From assembly GCA_029258925.1 (NCBI GenBank), contig JAPDJV010000005.1, forward strand, positions 1 through 61,996: DNA of 61,996 bases, written 5' to 3'. Source of the DNA: Thermoproteota archaeon. GTDB lineage: Archaea; Thermoproteota; Thermoprotei_A; EX4484-217-1; JAPDJV01. Below are positions 1 through 9,340 of the stretch, in pieces (positions within the stretch are counted from its first letter, which is position 1; every line of letters begins with the position of its first letter). The notes below the pieces were generated by a model that saw only the letters and a program-made list of their open reading frames with translations, was not told where the DNA came from and ran no database searches. Made by a program: the position numbers and the translations under genes.

Positions 1-1619
1 CTCTCCCCAACCCACTTACTCAAAACCTCGGGTCCACGAATAGAAACAAAATTCGCCTCACTCTCCGTAGCAACAGCTTTAGCTAGAAGAGTCTTCCCGC
101 ATCCAGGAGGTCCATATAGGAGTATTCCTTTAGGTGGATGGATCCCCATTCTCACAAAGGCCTCAGGATACTTTAACGGCCACTCCACTGCTTCCATTAA
201 TTCCTGCTTAGCTTCATCCAGACCGCCAATGTCAGACCATCTCACTTCAGGTATTTCTATGTAAACTTCTCTAAGACCTGAGGGAACGATTTCTCTGTAA
301 GCATTCATAAAGTCCTCCATTTTAACCTCCATTTTCTCTAGGATCTCTGATGGAACCCTCTCGGTTGACAAGTCTATTTCAGGAAGATACCTGCGTAAAG
401 CGTACATAGCTGCCTCTCTACATAAAGCTGCGAGATCCGCACCAGTGTATCCATGGGTTATGTCCGCAAGCTTCTTTAAGTCGACGTCTTCAGCTAGAGG
501 CATATTCCTGGTGTGGATTTGAAGTATTTCAAGCCTCCCCTGCTTATCTGGGAGAGGAACCTCGATTTCGCGATCGAATCTTCCAGGTCTTCTTAGAGCA
601 GGGTCTAGTGCCTGAGGTCTATTCGTAGCAGCTATAACGATTACGTCTCCTCTAGCTTCTAAGCCGTCCATTAATGCAAGGAGTTGTGCAACAACTCTTC
701 TCTCAACTTCACCTACAACCTCATCTCTCTTCGGAGCTATTGCATCGATCTCGTCTATGAATATAATGGCCGGGGCATGTTTCTTGGCTTCCTCGAATAT
801 TTCTCTGAGCCTTTGCTCGGATTCCCCGTAAAACTTGCTCATTATTTCAGGTCCGTTTATTGCTATGAAATAAGCATCCGTTTCATTGGCAACAGCTTTA
901 GCTAGAAGAGTCTTCCCCGTGCCTGGAGGCCCATATAAGAGTACTCCCTTAGGAGGCTCTATTCCAAGTCTCTTAAATAGTTCCGGATGCTTCAGTGGTA
1001 ATTCAATAAGCTCTCTCACCTTCTGTATTATATCCTTTAGCCCTCCTATGTCCTCGTATGTTACCCTTGGAACCCTACTCTGCTCAGCTGGTTTCTCGAG
1101 TATTATGAGGTTTGTATCCGGCGTTATTATTACTACTCCTGAAGGTCTAGCGGCTATTATCGTGAAGGGTATGGCTTGCCCTAGTACAGGTATTAAAACG
1201 GTGTCTCCTTCAACAACAGGATAGTCTATTAGTCTTCTTTTGACATAGTTTACGAAGCTCGGATCAGCAGATATGGTAAATGATGATGGAGCTAGCTTCA
1301 CCATGACAGCTGGCTTTACGCTCGCCTTACGAACAATAACCTTATCTCCTATACCAACTCCAGCATTCTTACGTATGAGACCATCCATTCTAATAATATC
1401 TAGTCCTTGATCCTCGGCATATGCGGGCCAAGCAATTGCAGCTGTTACCCTCCGACCCTCGATTTCAACTATGTCTCCGGGCTCGACGCCTATCTTTTTC
1501 ATTATATTTATGTCTATCCTAACCTTCCCTCTACCTACATCCTTCTGCTTGGCTTCCATGACCCTTAAAACTACTTCCTTCTTATCCTTTTTACCCCTAG
1601 GAACCTCCTTCACCTCCAA
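1..1619 (-). CDS. cdc48: Cdc48/VCP-type AAA+ ATPase (3' end outside window)
   Basis: Hexameric AAA+ unfoldase that extracts and unfolds proteins, often for the proteasome. About 539 codons are visible: the N domain (about residues 15-190, with VGRGKVRID and [10 protein letters not shown]), the first AAA module (Walker A GPPGTGKT near residue 228, Walker B IIFIDEID), and the beginning of the second module (GPPGCGKT near residue 506, Cys instead of the usual Thr). The second Walker B and the C terminus lie beyond the window. The likely start is TTG at 1619 or GTG at 1613, since the N domain is complete from there. Family assignment is firm; which Cdc48 paralogue it is cannot be told. Confidence 0.97.
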   Translation of the reverse strand, partial: MEVKEVPRGKKDKKEVVLRVMEAKQKDVGRGKVRIDINIMKKIGVEPGDIVEIEGRRVTAAIAWPAYAEDQGLDIIRMDGLIRKNAGVGIGDKVIVRKASVKPAVMVKLAPSSFTISADPSFVNYVKRRLIDYPVVEGDTVLIPVLGQAIPFTIIAARPSGVVIITPDTNLIILEKPAEQSRVPRVTYEDIGGLKDIIQKVRELIELPLKHPELFKRLGIEPPKGVLLYGPPGTGKTLLAKAVANETDAYFIAINGPEIMSKFYGESEQRLREIFEEAKKHAPAIIFIDEIDAIAPKRDEVVGEVERRVVAQLLALMDGLEARGDVIVIAATNRPQALDPALRRPGRFDREIEVPLPDKQGRLEILQIHTRNMPLAEDVDLKKLADITHGYTGADLAALCREAAMYALRRYLPEIDLSTERVPSEILEKMEVKMEDFMNAYREIVPSGLREVYIEIPEVRWSDIGGLDEAKQELMEAVEWPLKYPEAFVRMGIHPPKGILLYGPPGCGKTLLAKAVATESEANFVSIRGPEVLSKWVGE

Positions 1620-1729
1620 TACTTAGTGGCAGGTTTCCTCTATTTCTATATAATTACCCCGGCAAATACTTGTATCCTAACTCTATAAGGCGGAGATACG
1701 GGTATAAAAGGATTAGCTTAATTTAGGAT

Positions 1730-2014
1730 TTAGCTCACCCTCCTCACGAACAACACTTCAACTTCGCTGACACCATCAACCCTTTTTACTCTTTCCTCAA
1801 GATCCTCTGTCCCGCCTACTGTTTCCTCCGGTATAGAGATCAATGTCATTAACGCGTTTAGTCCGAAGGCTATAGGCTCCTTTTTGTAATCCAGTAGCTT
1901 ATATTCCTTTGGAAGTTCTTCTGCAATTCTCTTGGCAAGATCATCTAGATCCACTTCGATGTCTACAGGATACACTTTGAGCGTTACTAAAACTCTTGCT
2001 GACAACGCGATCAC
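1730..2014 (-). CDS. ef1b: Translation elongation factor 1-beta (aEF-1B)
   Basis: Guanine nucleotide exchange factor that reloads EF-1alpha with GTP during translation. The 94-residue length and the ferredoxin-like layout match the archaeal family: VLVTLKVYPVDIEVDLDDL at the start, IAFGLNALMTLISIPEE in the middle and the conserved VDGVSEVEVLFVRRV end. The start is GTG at 2014. The zinc-ribbon gene just upstream on the same strand stops one base before this start, so the two are cotranscribed, an arrangement known in many archaea. Confidence 0.95.
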   Translation of the reverse strand: MIALSARVLVTLKVYPVDIEVDLDDLAKRIAEELPKEYKLLDYKKEPIAFGLNALMTLISIPEETVGGTEDLEERVKRVDGVSEVEVLFVRRVS

Positions 2015-2015
2015 C

Positions 2016-2201
2016 TCACGGACCTATAAACCCACAGTTTACACATCTATATTCCAAAGCCAGCTTTCTACACTTGCTACATCTCCAGATTATTATCTGT
2101 CCGCAGCTTGGACATGGAAAAGATACGGCTTTCTCTGTTGGAGGTATCGGCCTCTTACAGCTGGTGCATATAGGTGTTTCTATAACGATTTCCTCAGACA
2201 C
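2016..2201 (-). CDS. Small double zinc-ribbon protein (DUF1610-type)
   Basis: A 61-residue protein made almost entirely of four CxxC knuckles: CTSC at about 12, CPSC at 30, CRKC-type at 41 and CVNC at 53, enough for two zinc ribbons. Proteins of this family sit directly before ef1b in archaea and are thought to bind RNA or ribosomes; the function is not established. The short spacing to ef1b supports one transcript. The divergent neighbour pth2 starts 80 bases away, so the two promoters share a short AT-rich region. Confidence 0.85.
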   Translation of the reverse strand: MSEEIVIETPICTSCKRPIPPTEKAVSFPCPSCGQIIIWRCSKCRKLALEYRCVNCGFIGP

Positions 2202-2282
2202 GTCGTTTCACCATTATTGATCGAGTTCTTGAGATAATTGGAAGAGAAAAACCTATAAAGTTATCTCCCTCGATCTTTAATC

Positions 2283-2639
2283 ATGGTAGAATATAAGCAG
2301 GTTATTGTCGTCAGAACAGATCTAAGTATGAGTAAGGGCAAGCTTGCCGTTCAAGTAGCACACGCATCAGTCTCAGCATACTTGAAAACCCTGAGAAGAA
2401 AGGAGGAATGGGCAGAGCATTGGATTCAGACAGGGCAAAAGAAAATAGTTGTGAAAACCAGAGATCTGAGCGAACTACTTGAAATAGCTAGGAAAGCAGA
2501 AAATCTTGGACTACCATATGCTATTATAAGAGATGCTGGCCTCACGCAACTGGAACCAGGCACAATAACGGCTCTAGGAATAGGGCCAGCTCCTGCTGAC
2601 ATGATAGATAAGATCACCGGAGAACTTAAGCTTCTATAG
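2283..2639 (+). CDS. pth2: Peptidyl-tRNA hydrolase, Pth2 family
   Basis: Hydrolyses the ester bond of peptidyl-tRNA released from stalled ribosomes, recycling the tRNA. The 118-residue length and the motifs KQVIVVRTDLSMSKGKLAVQ, AHASVSAYL, and GLPYAIIRDAGLTQLEPGT with the closing TALGIGPAP are diagnostic for the archaeal/eukaryotic Pth2 fold. The CCTATAAAG box about 25-30 bases before the ATG predicts a nearly leaderless mRNA. It is followed after 21 bases by truD on the same strand, so the pair is probably one transcript. Confidence 0.97.
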   Translation: MVEYKQVIVVRTDLSMSKGKLAVQVAHASVSAYLKTLRRKEEWAEHWIQTGQKKIVVKTRDLSELLEIARKAENLGLPYAIIRDAGLTQLEPGTITALGIGPAPADMIDKITGELKLL

Positions 2640-2660
2640 TCTTCAGGGAGAAATTTCAAA

Positions 2661-3953
2661 ATGACAAGATATGTACCATCTCCTGAAGAGGAAAAAAATA
2701 TTGGAATAGACTACTATGCTACATCATTCCGCGGCATTGGAGGTAGAACAAGAACCACTTTAAGCGACTTTATCGTAGACGAAATATATTACAATGTGTA
2801 CCGAGCCTCCTCGCTTAGACCTGAAAATCTAACATGTAAACCGGGAAAATATGCATTATACCTAGTAGAGAAAAGAGGTATAACAACGTACAGAGCAGCG
2901 CTAATACTAGCAAGAGAGCTTGGCGTGTCCCCAAGTATAGTAAGTTTCTCCGGACTTAAAGATGCCAGGTCTATAGCATACCAAATATTCTCGGTGAAAA
3001 CTAGCAAAAATAGTATTATCAAGGAGAGAGTATTACATCCAAAATGTTCTTTTACTTTCATAGGACTATGTAATAAACCCTTGAGAAGGGGTTTCCATTC
3101 GGGGAACTACTTCAAAATAACTATAAGAGATGTGGAGGAGCCGGCTACATCAATAATTGAATTCTTAGAGGAAGTAGAAGTCTTAGGAGGCTTACCTAAT
3201 TTTTATGGTCACCAAAGATTTGGGACAATAAGACCAATAACACATCTTGTTGGAAAACATATCATAGCAAGGAATTGGGAGGATGCTGTCGTATGCTTAG
3301 TGGGAGAACACTTTCCAGGTGAGAGTAGCATAGTTAGGGAGGCTAGGATGTACTTTAAGGATACTATGGATCCCAAGAAAACGCTTAGCCTTATGCCTAG
3401 AAGTATGGTTTACGAAAGAATAGTGCTAAGAAGATTAATTAAAAAACCTGGAAAATATCGTTATGCCATTAAAGGGTTACCAACAAAAATGATAAAGCTT
3501 TTCATCGAAGCATTTCAATCATACATTTACAATAAAACGCTGAGCAAGAGAATGGGCCTTGGATTAAGGCCGGACGAAGCATTACCAGGGGACGTTGTTT
3601 ATATGGGAAACAAGTATACTCGAACAGATAAAGGCGGTAAAATAGGGAAGAACTCAAAAATTTTAATACCATTAATAGGTTACGAAACGCACTTAAATAA
3701 AAGAAGCTATTCGCACGAAATAATATTGTCCATACTGGAAGAGCTGAATGTGAAACCTGAAATGTTTAATCTAGTAGATGAAGGCCTACCCTCTCTCAGA
3801 GGAGGCTTTAGGGCTACGCCGTTTACGCCTTTAATCAAAAATTTCAATGAAGAAAATGGCACGCTTGTATTAGAAATGTTTTTAGAAAAGGGGGTGTATG
3901 CCACCATAGTGTTGAGGGAGTTGATGAAAACAGCTCCATGGACGTTCTGCTAG
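2661..3953 (+). CDS. truD: tRNA pseudouridine synthase D (TruD)
   Basis: Converts uridine 13 (and in some species other sites) of tRNA to pseudouridine. The 430-residue protein shows the catalytic aspartate in FSGLKDARS (Asp101), the TruD signature NFYGHQRFG near residue 178, and a central insertion typical of archaeal TruD. The start ATG lies 21 bases after the pth2 stop. It runs convergently into aspS, with only four bases between the two stop codons. Confidence 0.95.
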   Translation: MTRYVPSPEEEKNIGIDYYATSFRGIGGRTRTTLSDFIVDEIYYNVYRASSLRPENLTCKPGKYALYLVEKRGITTYRAALILARELGVSPSIVSFSGLKDARSIAYQIFSVKTSKNSIIKERVLHPKCSFTFIGLCNKPLRRGFHSGNYFKITIRDVEEPATSIIEFLEEVEVLGGLPNFYGHQRFGTIRPITHLVGKHIIARNWEDAVVCLVGEHFPGESSIVREARMYFKDTMDPKKTLSLMPRSMVYERIVLRRLIKKPGKYRYAIKGLPTKMIKLFIEAFQSYIYNKTLSKRMGLGLRPDEALPGDVVYMGNKYTRTDKGGKIGKNSKILIPLIGYETHLNKRSYSHEIILSILEELNVKPEMFNLVDEGLPSLRGGFRATPFTPLIKNFNEENGTLVLEMFLEKGVYATIVLRELMKTAPWTFC

Positions 3954-3957
3954 TAGT

Positions 3958-5265
3958 TTATGGTGTAAGCCTTTTCTTGTCTCTTGGAAATAATACCACC
4001 TCCCTAATATTTCTGCACCCAGTTAAAATCAACATGAACCTATCTAATCCTAAACCCCATCCTGCATGCGGCGGCATACCATAGTCGAACCATTTAATAA
4101 AGTACTCAAAGCTCTTCGGAGAAAGACCTTGCCTCTCTAGTTGAGCTATTAAAAGCCCTTTCCTGTGAACCCTCGTACTACCAGAAGCTACCTCTAGCCA
4201 TCCATACATTAGGTCGAATGCCTCACATAGATTAGGGTTGTCTTCTTTAGGCATTGTATAAAAGGGCCTAGTGTCCGTAGGCCAATCTTTAATGAAGTAG
4301 AAGCCCTCAATTATTTCCCCAAGTTTTCGTTGAGCAGGAGTACTAATATCCTCTCCATATTTTATGTCAAAACCCTCTCTCTGCAAGATCTCTATTGCCT
4401 CATCGTAAGTTATTCTCGGAATCTTCCCTGAAATCTTGGGAGGCTCGTGGCCTATGAGTTCTAATTCTTCGATATTCTCCCTCCTAACGCCGTCAAGCAC
4501 CCTCACCACGACTTCCTCGAGAATATCCATCGCTCCCTCATAGTCTATGAATGCCGCTTCAATGTCCACGGAAATGAATTCAGATAAATGAAATGGTGTA
4601 TCGGATTCCTCAGCTCTATAAGCCGGGCCTATCTCAAATACTCTCTCGAAAGCTGAGGCAAGAAGCTCCTTGTAGAGCTGGGGACTTTGCGCTAGAAATG
4701 CCTCTCTTCCAAAGTATAACACTGGGAAGAGCTGAGCCCCTCCTTCTGTAGCTGTTGCTATTATCTTAGGCGTATTAACTTCAATGAATCCTTTCTCCCT
4801 CAGCACAGTCCTTATAATTTTAAGTACATTGTCTCTAATCTTAAATATTGCTTGGACTCTAGGTCTTCTGAGATCTAATATTCTAGCATTTAGCCTAGTA
4901 TCCATATCCGCAGGAACTTTCTCCGAGACATCCAGTGGAAGAATAGGTGATGCCTTATTCAACAACGTTATTTTTAGAGGAAATATTTCGACTCCACGGG
5001 GAGCCTTATCGCTCTTCTTAACTATCCCCTCCACCATTATAACTGACTCTTTTGAAATATCGTAGAAAGCATCTATTACGCTTTTCTCAGACTCGTGTTT
5101 AGAAATAATTAATTGTATTGAACCCGATTTGTCTCTTAAAACAATAAACTTCTTCCCACCTAAATCACGCTTAGTGTGTACCCAACCAGCTACGATAACT
5201 CTTTCGCCCTGCATCTCGGGTTTTATTTGCATAGCATAATGGGTCCTATATTTTAACAACTCCAT
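3958..5265 (-). CDS. aspS: Aspartyl-tRNA synthetase
   Basis: Class II synthetase charging tRNA-Asp (and tRNA-Asn if non-discriminating). The 435 residues give an N-terminal OB-fold anticodon domain (about 18-105) and a class II catalytic domain: motif 2 YRAEESDTPFHLSEF at 216-230 and motif 3 GLGLDRFMLIL near the C terminus. Archaeal size, without the bacterial insertion. No Gln/Asn amidotransferase gene is in the window, so specificity cannot be decided here. It converges with truD. Confidence 0.97.
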   Translation of the reverse strand: MELLKYRTHYAMQIKPEMQGERVIVAGWVHTKRDLGGKKFIVLRDKSGSIQLIISKHESEKSVIDAFYDISKESVIMVEGIVKKSDKAPRGVEIFPLKITLLNKASPILPLDVSEKVPADMDTRLNARILDLRRPRVQAIFKIRDNVLKIIRTVLREKGFIEVNTPKIIATATEGGAQLFPVLYFGREAFLAQSPQLYKELLASAFERVFEIGPAYRAEESDTPFHLSEFISVDIEAAFIDYEGAMDILEEVVVRVLDGVRRENIEELELIGHEPPKISGKIPRITYDEAIEILQREGFDIKYGEDISTPAQRKLGEIIEGFYFIKDWPTDTRPFYTMPKEDNPNLCEAFDLMYGWLEVASGSTRVHRKGLLIAQLERQGLSPKSFEYFIKWFDYGMPPHAGWGLGLDRFMLILTGCRNIREVVLFPRDKKRLTP

Positions 5266-5394
5266 TAAACAGCCCCCAACATATTGTTACTCTAAAACAA
5301 GAGAGTGCAGGTTATTATTTAAGTTTAAGCATGGCATCTACTCGTATTTAAGAATAACTACGTACACCCCTAGTTTAATGGCATTATAATTAAA

Positions 5395-5901
5395 CTATTC
5401 TATCCTAATTTTTACCTCCACATTACTTATCTTCCTAAGTAGTCTCTCTAAGATTTCCTTCGATGATGGTAGTACTCTTGCATCGTATTTCGAAACCCTA
5501 ACTATACTCTGCCAAGATCCGTCTGGAAGCCATAACATGTTCACTCCTAGAACTCTTGCAGGTGCTAACAGCTGTCCAGCTAGCCTCTTTAAGCTACCAG
5601 TTTTCTCGACTACTCTAACTTTTGCCTTAAGTTTATCGCTTAATGTCCTTGAAAGCCTGTTTATGAAGTACGGCGATATCTTCTTGGTGCTAGATATGAT
5701 TATTACTATTAAGTCGTCTTCTTGAAAACTCTTATGATAAGTCATCTCCTTGAGTTCGCCGAAGTTCTTTTCTTCGAGTTCCAGCAATACCCTCATAATT
5801 TTGATGTCAGTTTCATTGTACTCTCCTTTCTCCACAAGCGACTCGCATCTAGGACATAATAGCTCGCTTTTAACACATATTTGGCATAATGGTAGCTTCA
5901 T
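5395..5901 (-). CDS. NusA-like KH-domain protein with N-terminal zinc finger
   Basis: A 168-residue archaeal protein with two CxxC pairs at the N terminus (CQIC at 6-9, CPRC at 16-19) followed by KH-type RNA-binding segments; LAPARVLGVNMLWLPDGS and the VRVVEKTG stretch resemble the KH module of archaeal NusA-type transcription factors. It would act in transcription or RNA binding; that is inference from the fold. It stands alone, divergent from rpl40e. Confidence 0.7.
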   Translation of the reverse strand: MKLPLCQICVKSELLCPRCESLVEKGEYNETDIKIMRVLLELEEKNFGELKEMTYHKSFQEDDLIVIIISSTKKISPYFINRLSRTLSDKLKAKVRVVEKTGSLKRLAGQLLAPARVLGVNMLWLPDGSWQSIVRVSKYDARVLPSSKEILERLLRKISNVEVKIRIE

Positions 5902-6058
5902 GTAATCGCCCCTTAATACACTCTTTGAATACCTCCCTTATGGCTTAAGTGAAGTCACATATCAGCCTTTCGCGAAACATCCCTTGCCCTCTATTTCTCT
6001 TTCAAGAAAAACTTATATTTCTATTCCCCCCACCACCATTAGGAGCGTGAAAGAAGAT

Positions 6059-6223
6059 ATGCCAGTGACTGACCCCGTTAAAGTTAGGATAGTTTTTGAA
6101 AGAAGACTAAATAAGACTATATGCAGAAAATGTGGAGCTATTAACCCTCCCAACGCGAAAAAATGTCGGAGATGCAGGAGTAAGGATTTAAGACCTAAGA
6201 AGAAGGGAGCTAGAAAAGTGTAA
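6059..6223 (+). CDS. rpl40e: Ribosomal protein L40e
   Basis: Small zinc-binding protein of the large subunit. The open frame begins at 5984, but the homologous part starts at ATG 6059 ([16 protein letters not shown]), giving 54 residues, the usual archaeal size. Two CxxC pairs (CRKC, CRRC) frame the zinc site and the tail KKKGARKV is strongly basic. The start is supported by AGGAGCGTG some 15 bases upstream. Confidence 0.93.
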   Translation: MPVTDPVKVRIVFERRLNKTICRKCGAINPPNAKKCRRCRSKDLRPKKKGARKV

Positions 6224-6285
6224 GGCGCTAAGTATTATTAAATTCGCAAGGAATATTGTACACGAACATTCTTCCGCGTCTCTGT

Positions 6286-6861
6286 TTAAACTAAAAATCC
6301 CTGTTTTGACAACCTATGTTCAATATACTTCCTGTCCTCCTCGGGAAACGTCTTTATGTACTTTTTAACTCTATTTAGATCTAGCCTAATTTTACCCTTT
6401 GCCTCCAATATTCTGATAGCTTTCAGGTCTCTTTCGTCAATGTCGCGTCCCGCCTTAGCTTTTAGAACAATGTATCCCTCCAATGGTATTACTTTTACCC
6501 TGAAGCCTTTCAAGTTAATTCTAGCTGCATCATCCACTATTTCTCGAGGAACGTAAAAGTCTAGGATGTTCTCGTATAAGTCTACGTTAATATCTGTCTC
6601 GTCTACTGCTATGACGATGCTTGGAGAACCTATCCACGTCTGTGTAACCCTCCATCCATGTTTTTCTGCTATTTCTTTAAAGAGGTCTTCTTCTAGAAAT
6701 GGGCTTACATTCAATACAAAGAGGTCTACGTCCATGGCAGTAGGCTTGTAGTCGATTCCAGAATGTAATAGCACTACTTCACTGCCTATGCTCACGAACT
6801 CTATTCGGGAGGCTGCTAACGTTGATCCCACTAATCTTAACGCCTTCAATCTTGCGCTCAA
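6286..6861 (-). CDS. Nucleotidyltransferase-fold protein of unknown target
   Basis: 191 residues. The segment from SIGSEVVLLHSG through AMDVDLFVLNV (about 23-52) and the later DINVDLYEN resemble the G-S and D-x-D motifs of the nucleotidyltransferase (Pol beta-like) superfamily, and ERDLKAIRIL is typical of the helix that follows. The substrate is not known; the absence of a partner HEPN or antitoxin gene argues against a MNT-type toxin-antitoxin. It is flanked by rpl40e and fen1, an ordinary core setting. Confidence 0.6.
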   Translation of the reverse strand: MSARLKALRLVGSTLAASRIEFVSIGSEVVLLHSGIDYKPTAMDVDLFVLNVSPFLEEDLFKEIAEKHGWRVTQTWIGSPSIVIAVDETDINVDLYENILDFYVPREIVDDAARINLKGFRVKVIPLEGYIVLKAKAGRDIDERDLKAIRILEAKGKIRLDLNRVKKYIKTFPEEDRKYIEHRLSKQGFLV

Positions 6862-7027
6862 AATGTCTCACTTCCAGAGTAAAGAAGACAAGCTTCCATA
6901 TATTACTTTAACCCACTTTCTTAAAGAATAGTAGAGGCTTTCATCTACCCTCTTTACTATAGATTTTTAAAGCATCGCAGAGCGTAAATATATAGTTCCA
7001 CCTAACTATATAAAGGGGAGTTGAAGT

Positions 7028-8074
7028 TTGGGAGTTAATCTTAAAGACCTAATACCCCCCGAGGCGAAAAGACAAGCAGAGTTCTCCGAGTTTAAAGGAA
7101 AGGTTTTTGCTATTGATGCATATAATGCTCTATATCAGTTTCTTTCGGCTATCAGGCAGGCAGACGGCACGCCCCTAATGGATTCCCGTGGAAGAGTGAC
7201 AAGCCATCTAAGTGGCCTCTTTTATAGAACCATAAACTTCATTGAAATGGGCTTAAAGCCCGCATATGTATTTGATGGAAAACCTCCCGAAATTAAAGCA
7301 GCCGAATTAGCGAGGAGAACACGGGTTAAAGAGGAGGCTGCCAAGAAGTACGAGGAAGCTATTAGAAGAGGGGATTTAGAGGCGGCTAGGAGATATGCTC
7401 AAATGATGTCGAAGCTAACGGATGAAATGGTTGAAGCAGCTAAAAAGTTACTGTATTACATGGGGATTCCATGCATTCAGGCTCCCGGAGAGGGAGAGGC
7501 ACAGGCTGCATACATCACTATTAGAGGAGATTCTTGGGCTACTGCTAGTCAGGACTATGATTCCCTGCTATTTGGATCACCAAGGCTAGTCAGAAATCTT
7601 ACAATTAGTGGTAAAAGAAAGCTTCCTAGAAAAAATGTCTACATTGAAGTAAAGCCAGAGATTGTGGAGCTAGATAAAGTCCTCAAGTATCTTGGAGTCA
7701 CCCGTTCGCAACTCATAGACATTGCTATATTAATCGGCACAGATTATAATCCAGAGGGGGTAAGGGGAGTAGGACCTAAGAGAGCCTTGACGCTAATAAA
7801 GACCCACGGGAGCTTGGAGAAAGTGATACCGTTGTTGAAAGCAGAGTTCCCAGAAGACCCGATCAAAATTAGAGAATACTTCCTGAATCCAACGGTCACG
7901 GACAATTATAAGATAGAGTGGAGCGAACCCGATGAGAAATGCTTAGTAGACTTCCTATGCGGCGAATATGACTTCTCTAAATCAAGAGTTAACCATGCTA
8001 TTGAAAGACTGAAGAAAGCTTATAGAGAAAACATAAAGGTTAAACAGATGGGGCTGGATGCGTGGTTCAGCTAG
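7028..8074 (+). CDS. fen: Flap endonuclease 1
   Basis: Structure-specific nuclease removing 5' flaps during Okazaki fragment maturation. The 348 residues contain the XPG N domain (KVFAIDAYNALYQF, YVFDGKPPEIK), the XPG I domain (APGEGEAQAAYI, SQDYDSLLFG, LIGTDYNPEGVRGVG) and a C-terminal PIP box QMGLDAWF that docks on PCNA, whose gene is also in this window at 28832. The start is TTG at 7028, a few bases after AAGGGGAG. The 3' end overlaps the convergent pcm gene by 8 bases. Confidence 0.98.
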   Translation: MGVNLKDLIPPEAKRQAEFSEFKGKVFAIDAYNALYQFLSAIRQADGTPLMDSRGRVTSHLSGLFYRTINFIEMGLKPAYVFDGKPPEIKAAELARRTRVKEEAAKKYEEAIRRGDLEAARRYAQMMSKLTDEMVEAAKKLLYYMGIPCIQAPGEGEAQAAYITIRGDSWATASQDYDSLLFGSPRLVRNLTISGKRKLPRKNVYIEVKPEIVELDKVLKYLGVTRSQLIDIAILIGTDYNPEGVRGVGPKRALTLIKTHGSLEKVIPLLKAEFPEDPIKIREYFLNPTVTDNYKIEWSEPDEKCLVDFLCGEYDFSKSRVNHAIERLKKAYRENIKVKQMGLDAWFS

Positions 8075-8759
8075 TTTTCCAGCCGAAGGCTCCAACTAGA
8101 GGAACGAAGACGCATGGTACACTCTTCTCGTATTCGTATTTGTCTTCTCCCATTCTACTTATTATAACCAACTCTTGATAATGCTTGGAACCTATTGGAA
8201 TAACCATCTTCCCCCCGACTTTTAATTGCTCCATTAAAGGCCTCGGAGGTCTGGGAGCTCCAGCGGTTACGATTATCCTATCGTAGGGTGCTTCTCTAGG
8301 GTAACCAAGCGTTCCATCACCTTCTATAATGGTCACCCTGTTAGAATAACCTGCTTTTTCAATATTGTTTTTCGCGAATATTACCAGCTCTCTCAATCTC
8401 TCAACACTGTATACATGTCCCCATGAGCTCTTATCCAGGTCCGATGGAGCAACTATCTCCGCTATTACTGCAGCATGATAACCACTTCCCGTTCCAATCT
8501 CTAACACTCTGTGACCTACCTCGAAATCCGCGTGTTCACACATCATTGCAACCATATGGGGAGCACTAATTGTTTGCCCCCCTGGAATAGGTAGGGGTGA
8601 ATCCACATATGCGTACTTTCTATAAGATGGAAGCACAAATTCTTCCCTTGGAACACGAAGCATTGCCTTGATAACTTTATCAGATTTAAGAACACCCTCT
8701 GAAATTAATTGTTCAACCATTCTTTTCCTCTCTCTTTCATAGAATTCTTCCTTCTCCAA
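8067..8759 (-). CDS. pcm: Protein-L-isoaspartate O-methyltransferase
   Basis: SAM-dependent enzyme that starts the repair of isoaspartyl residues in aged proteins. The 230 residues carry the PIMT signature GGQTISAPHMVAMMCE, the SAM site VLEIGTGSGYHAAV and the later RIIVTAGAPRPP. It overlaps the 3' end of fen1 in convergent orientation. Confidence 0.97.
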   Translation of the reverse strand: MEKEEFYERERKRMVEQLISEGVLKSDKVIKAMLRVPREEFVLPSYRKYAYVDSPLPIPGGQTISAPHMVAMMCEHADFEVGHRVLEIGTGSGYHAAVIAEIVAPSDLDKSSWGHVYSVERLRELVIFAKNNIEKAGYSNRVTIIEGDGTLGYPREAPYDRIIVTAGAPRPPRPLMEQLKVGGKMVIPIGSKHYQELVIISRMGEDKYEYEKSVPCVFVPLVGAFGWKTS

Positions 8760-8908
8760 TACTCCGCACCACTAATCAGAATAATTATATTGAAGAGATC
8801 AAATTTAAGGTTAGTTTTCGCCGTACATTACATAAAGTCTATGCGTGGTGTGGAATACTGCTATTTGATATAGCGATCGAAACAGTTGTAGCTAAGGGCC
8901 ACAGGAAT

Positions 8909-9340
8909 ATGAGGGGAACGCATAGAAGAACTATTGAAATAACTTGTGAAGACTATTTAACGCCTAGAGGAGAATGTATTATAGGAGTTTCTGCATCTAA
9001 GCCACTGAAGGAGTTCTCCACGGAATTTAAGACACTTGTCAGAGACACGAGAACGCGCATTCTTCTAATACTATTATCCCCACCTTACATGGATATCGTT
9101 AAGGGATGGGGACACCCTGATCTAACCTACGAGTCCGACAAAAGTATCGTTATTAGAAGGAGTAGTTATACTTGTTCAAGAACTGCAATGATACGTGCGG
9201 ACAAGGCGGCAATTGATTTGGATAGAAGAATCATAAAACTGTTATCGTCCGATTCCTCGGCAATCCTCCACATCTTATTCATAGCATTTAAACCTGTCAG
9301 AGTACAGGATACGCCCATGCATCAACCACGTAGACGTTGA
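8909..9340 (+). CDS. DUF371 family protein
   Basis: Archaeal family of unknown function. EDYLTPRGECIIGVSAS at about 14-30 is the conserved core. Homology seems to begin before the ATG at 8909: the same frame upstream reads VVAKGHRN, which matches the usual N terminus of the family, yet there is no ATG, GTG or TTG in frame between 8800 and 8909. The true start may be a rare codon near 8855-8888. The 3' end overlaps the convergent methyltransferase gene by 44 bases. Confidence 0.7.
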   Translation: MRGTHRRTIEITCEDYLTPRGECIIGVSASKPLKEFSTEFKTLVRDTRTRILLILLSPPYMDIVKGWGHPDLTYESDKSIVIRRSSYTCSRTAMIRADKAAIDLDRRIIKLLSSDSSAILHILFIAFKPVRVQDTPMHQPRRR

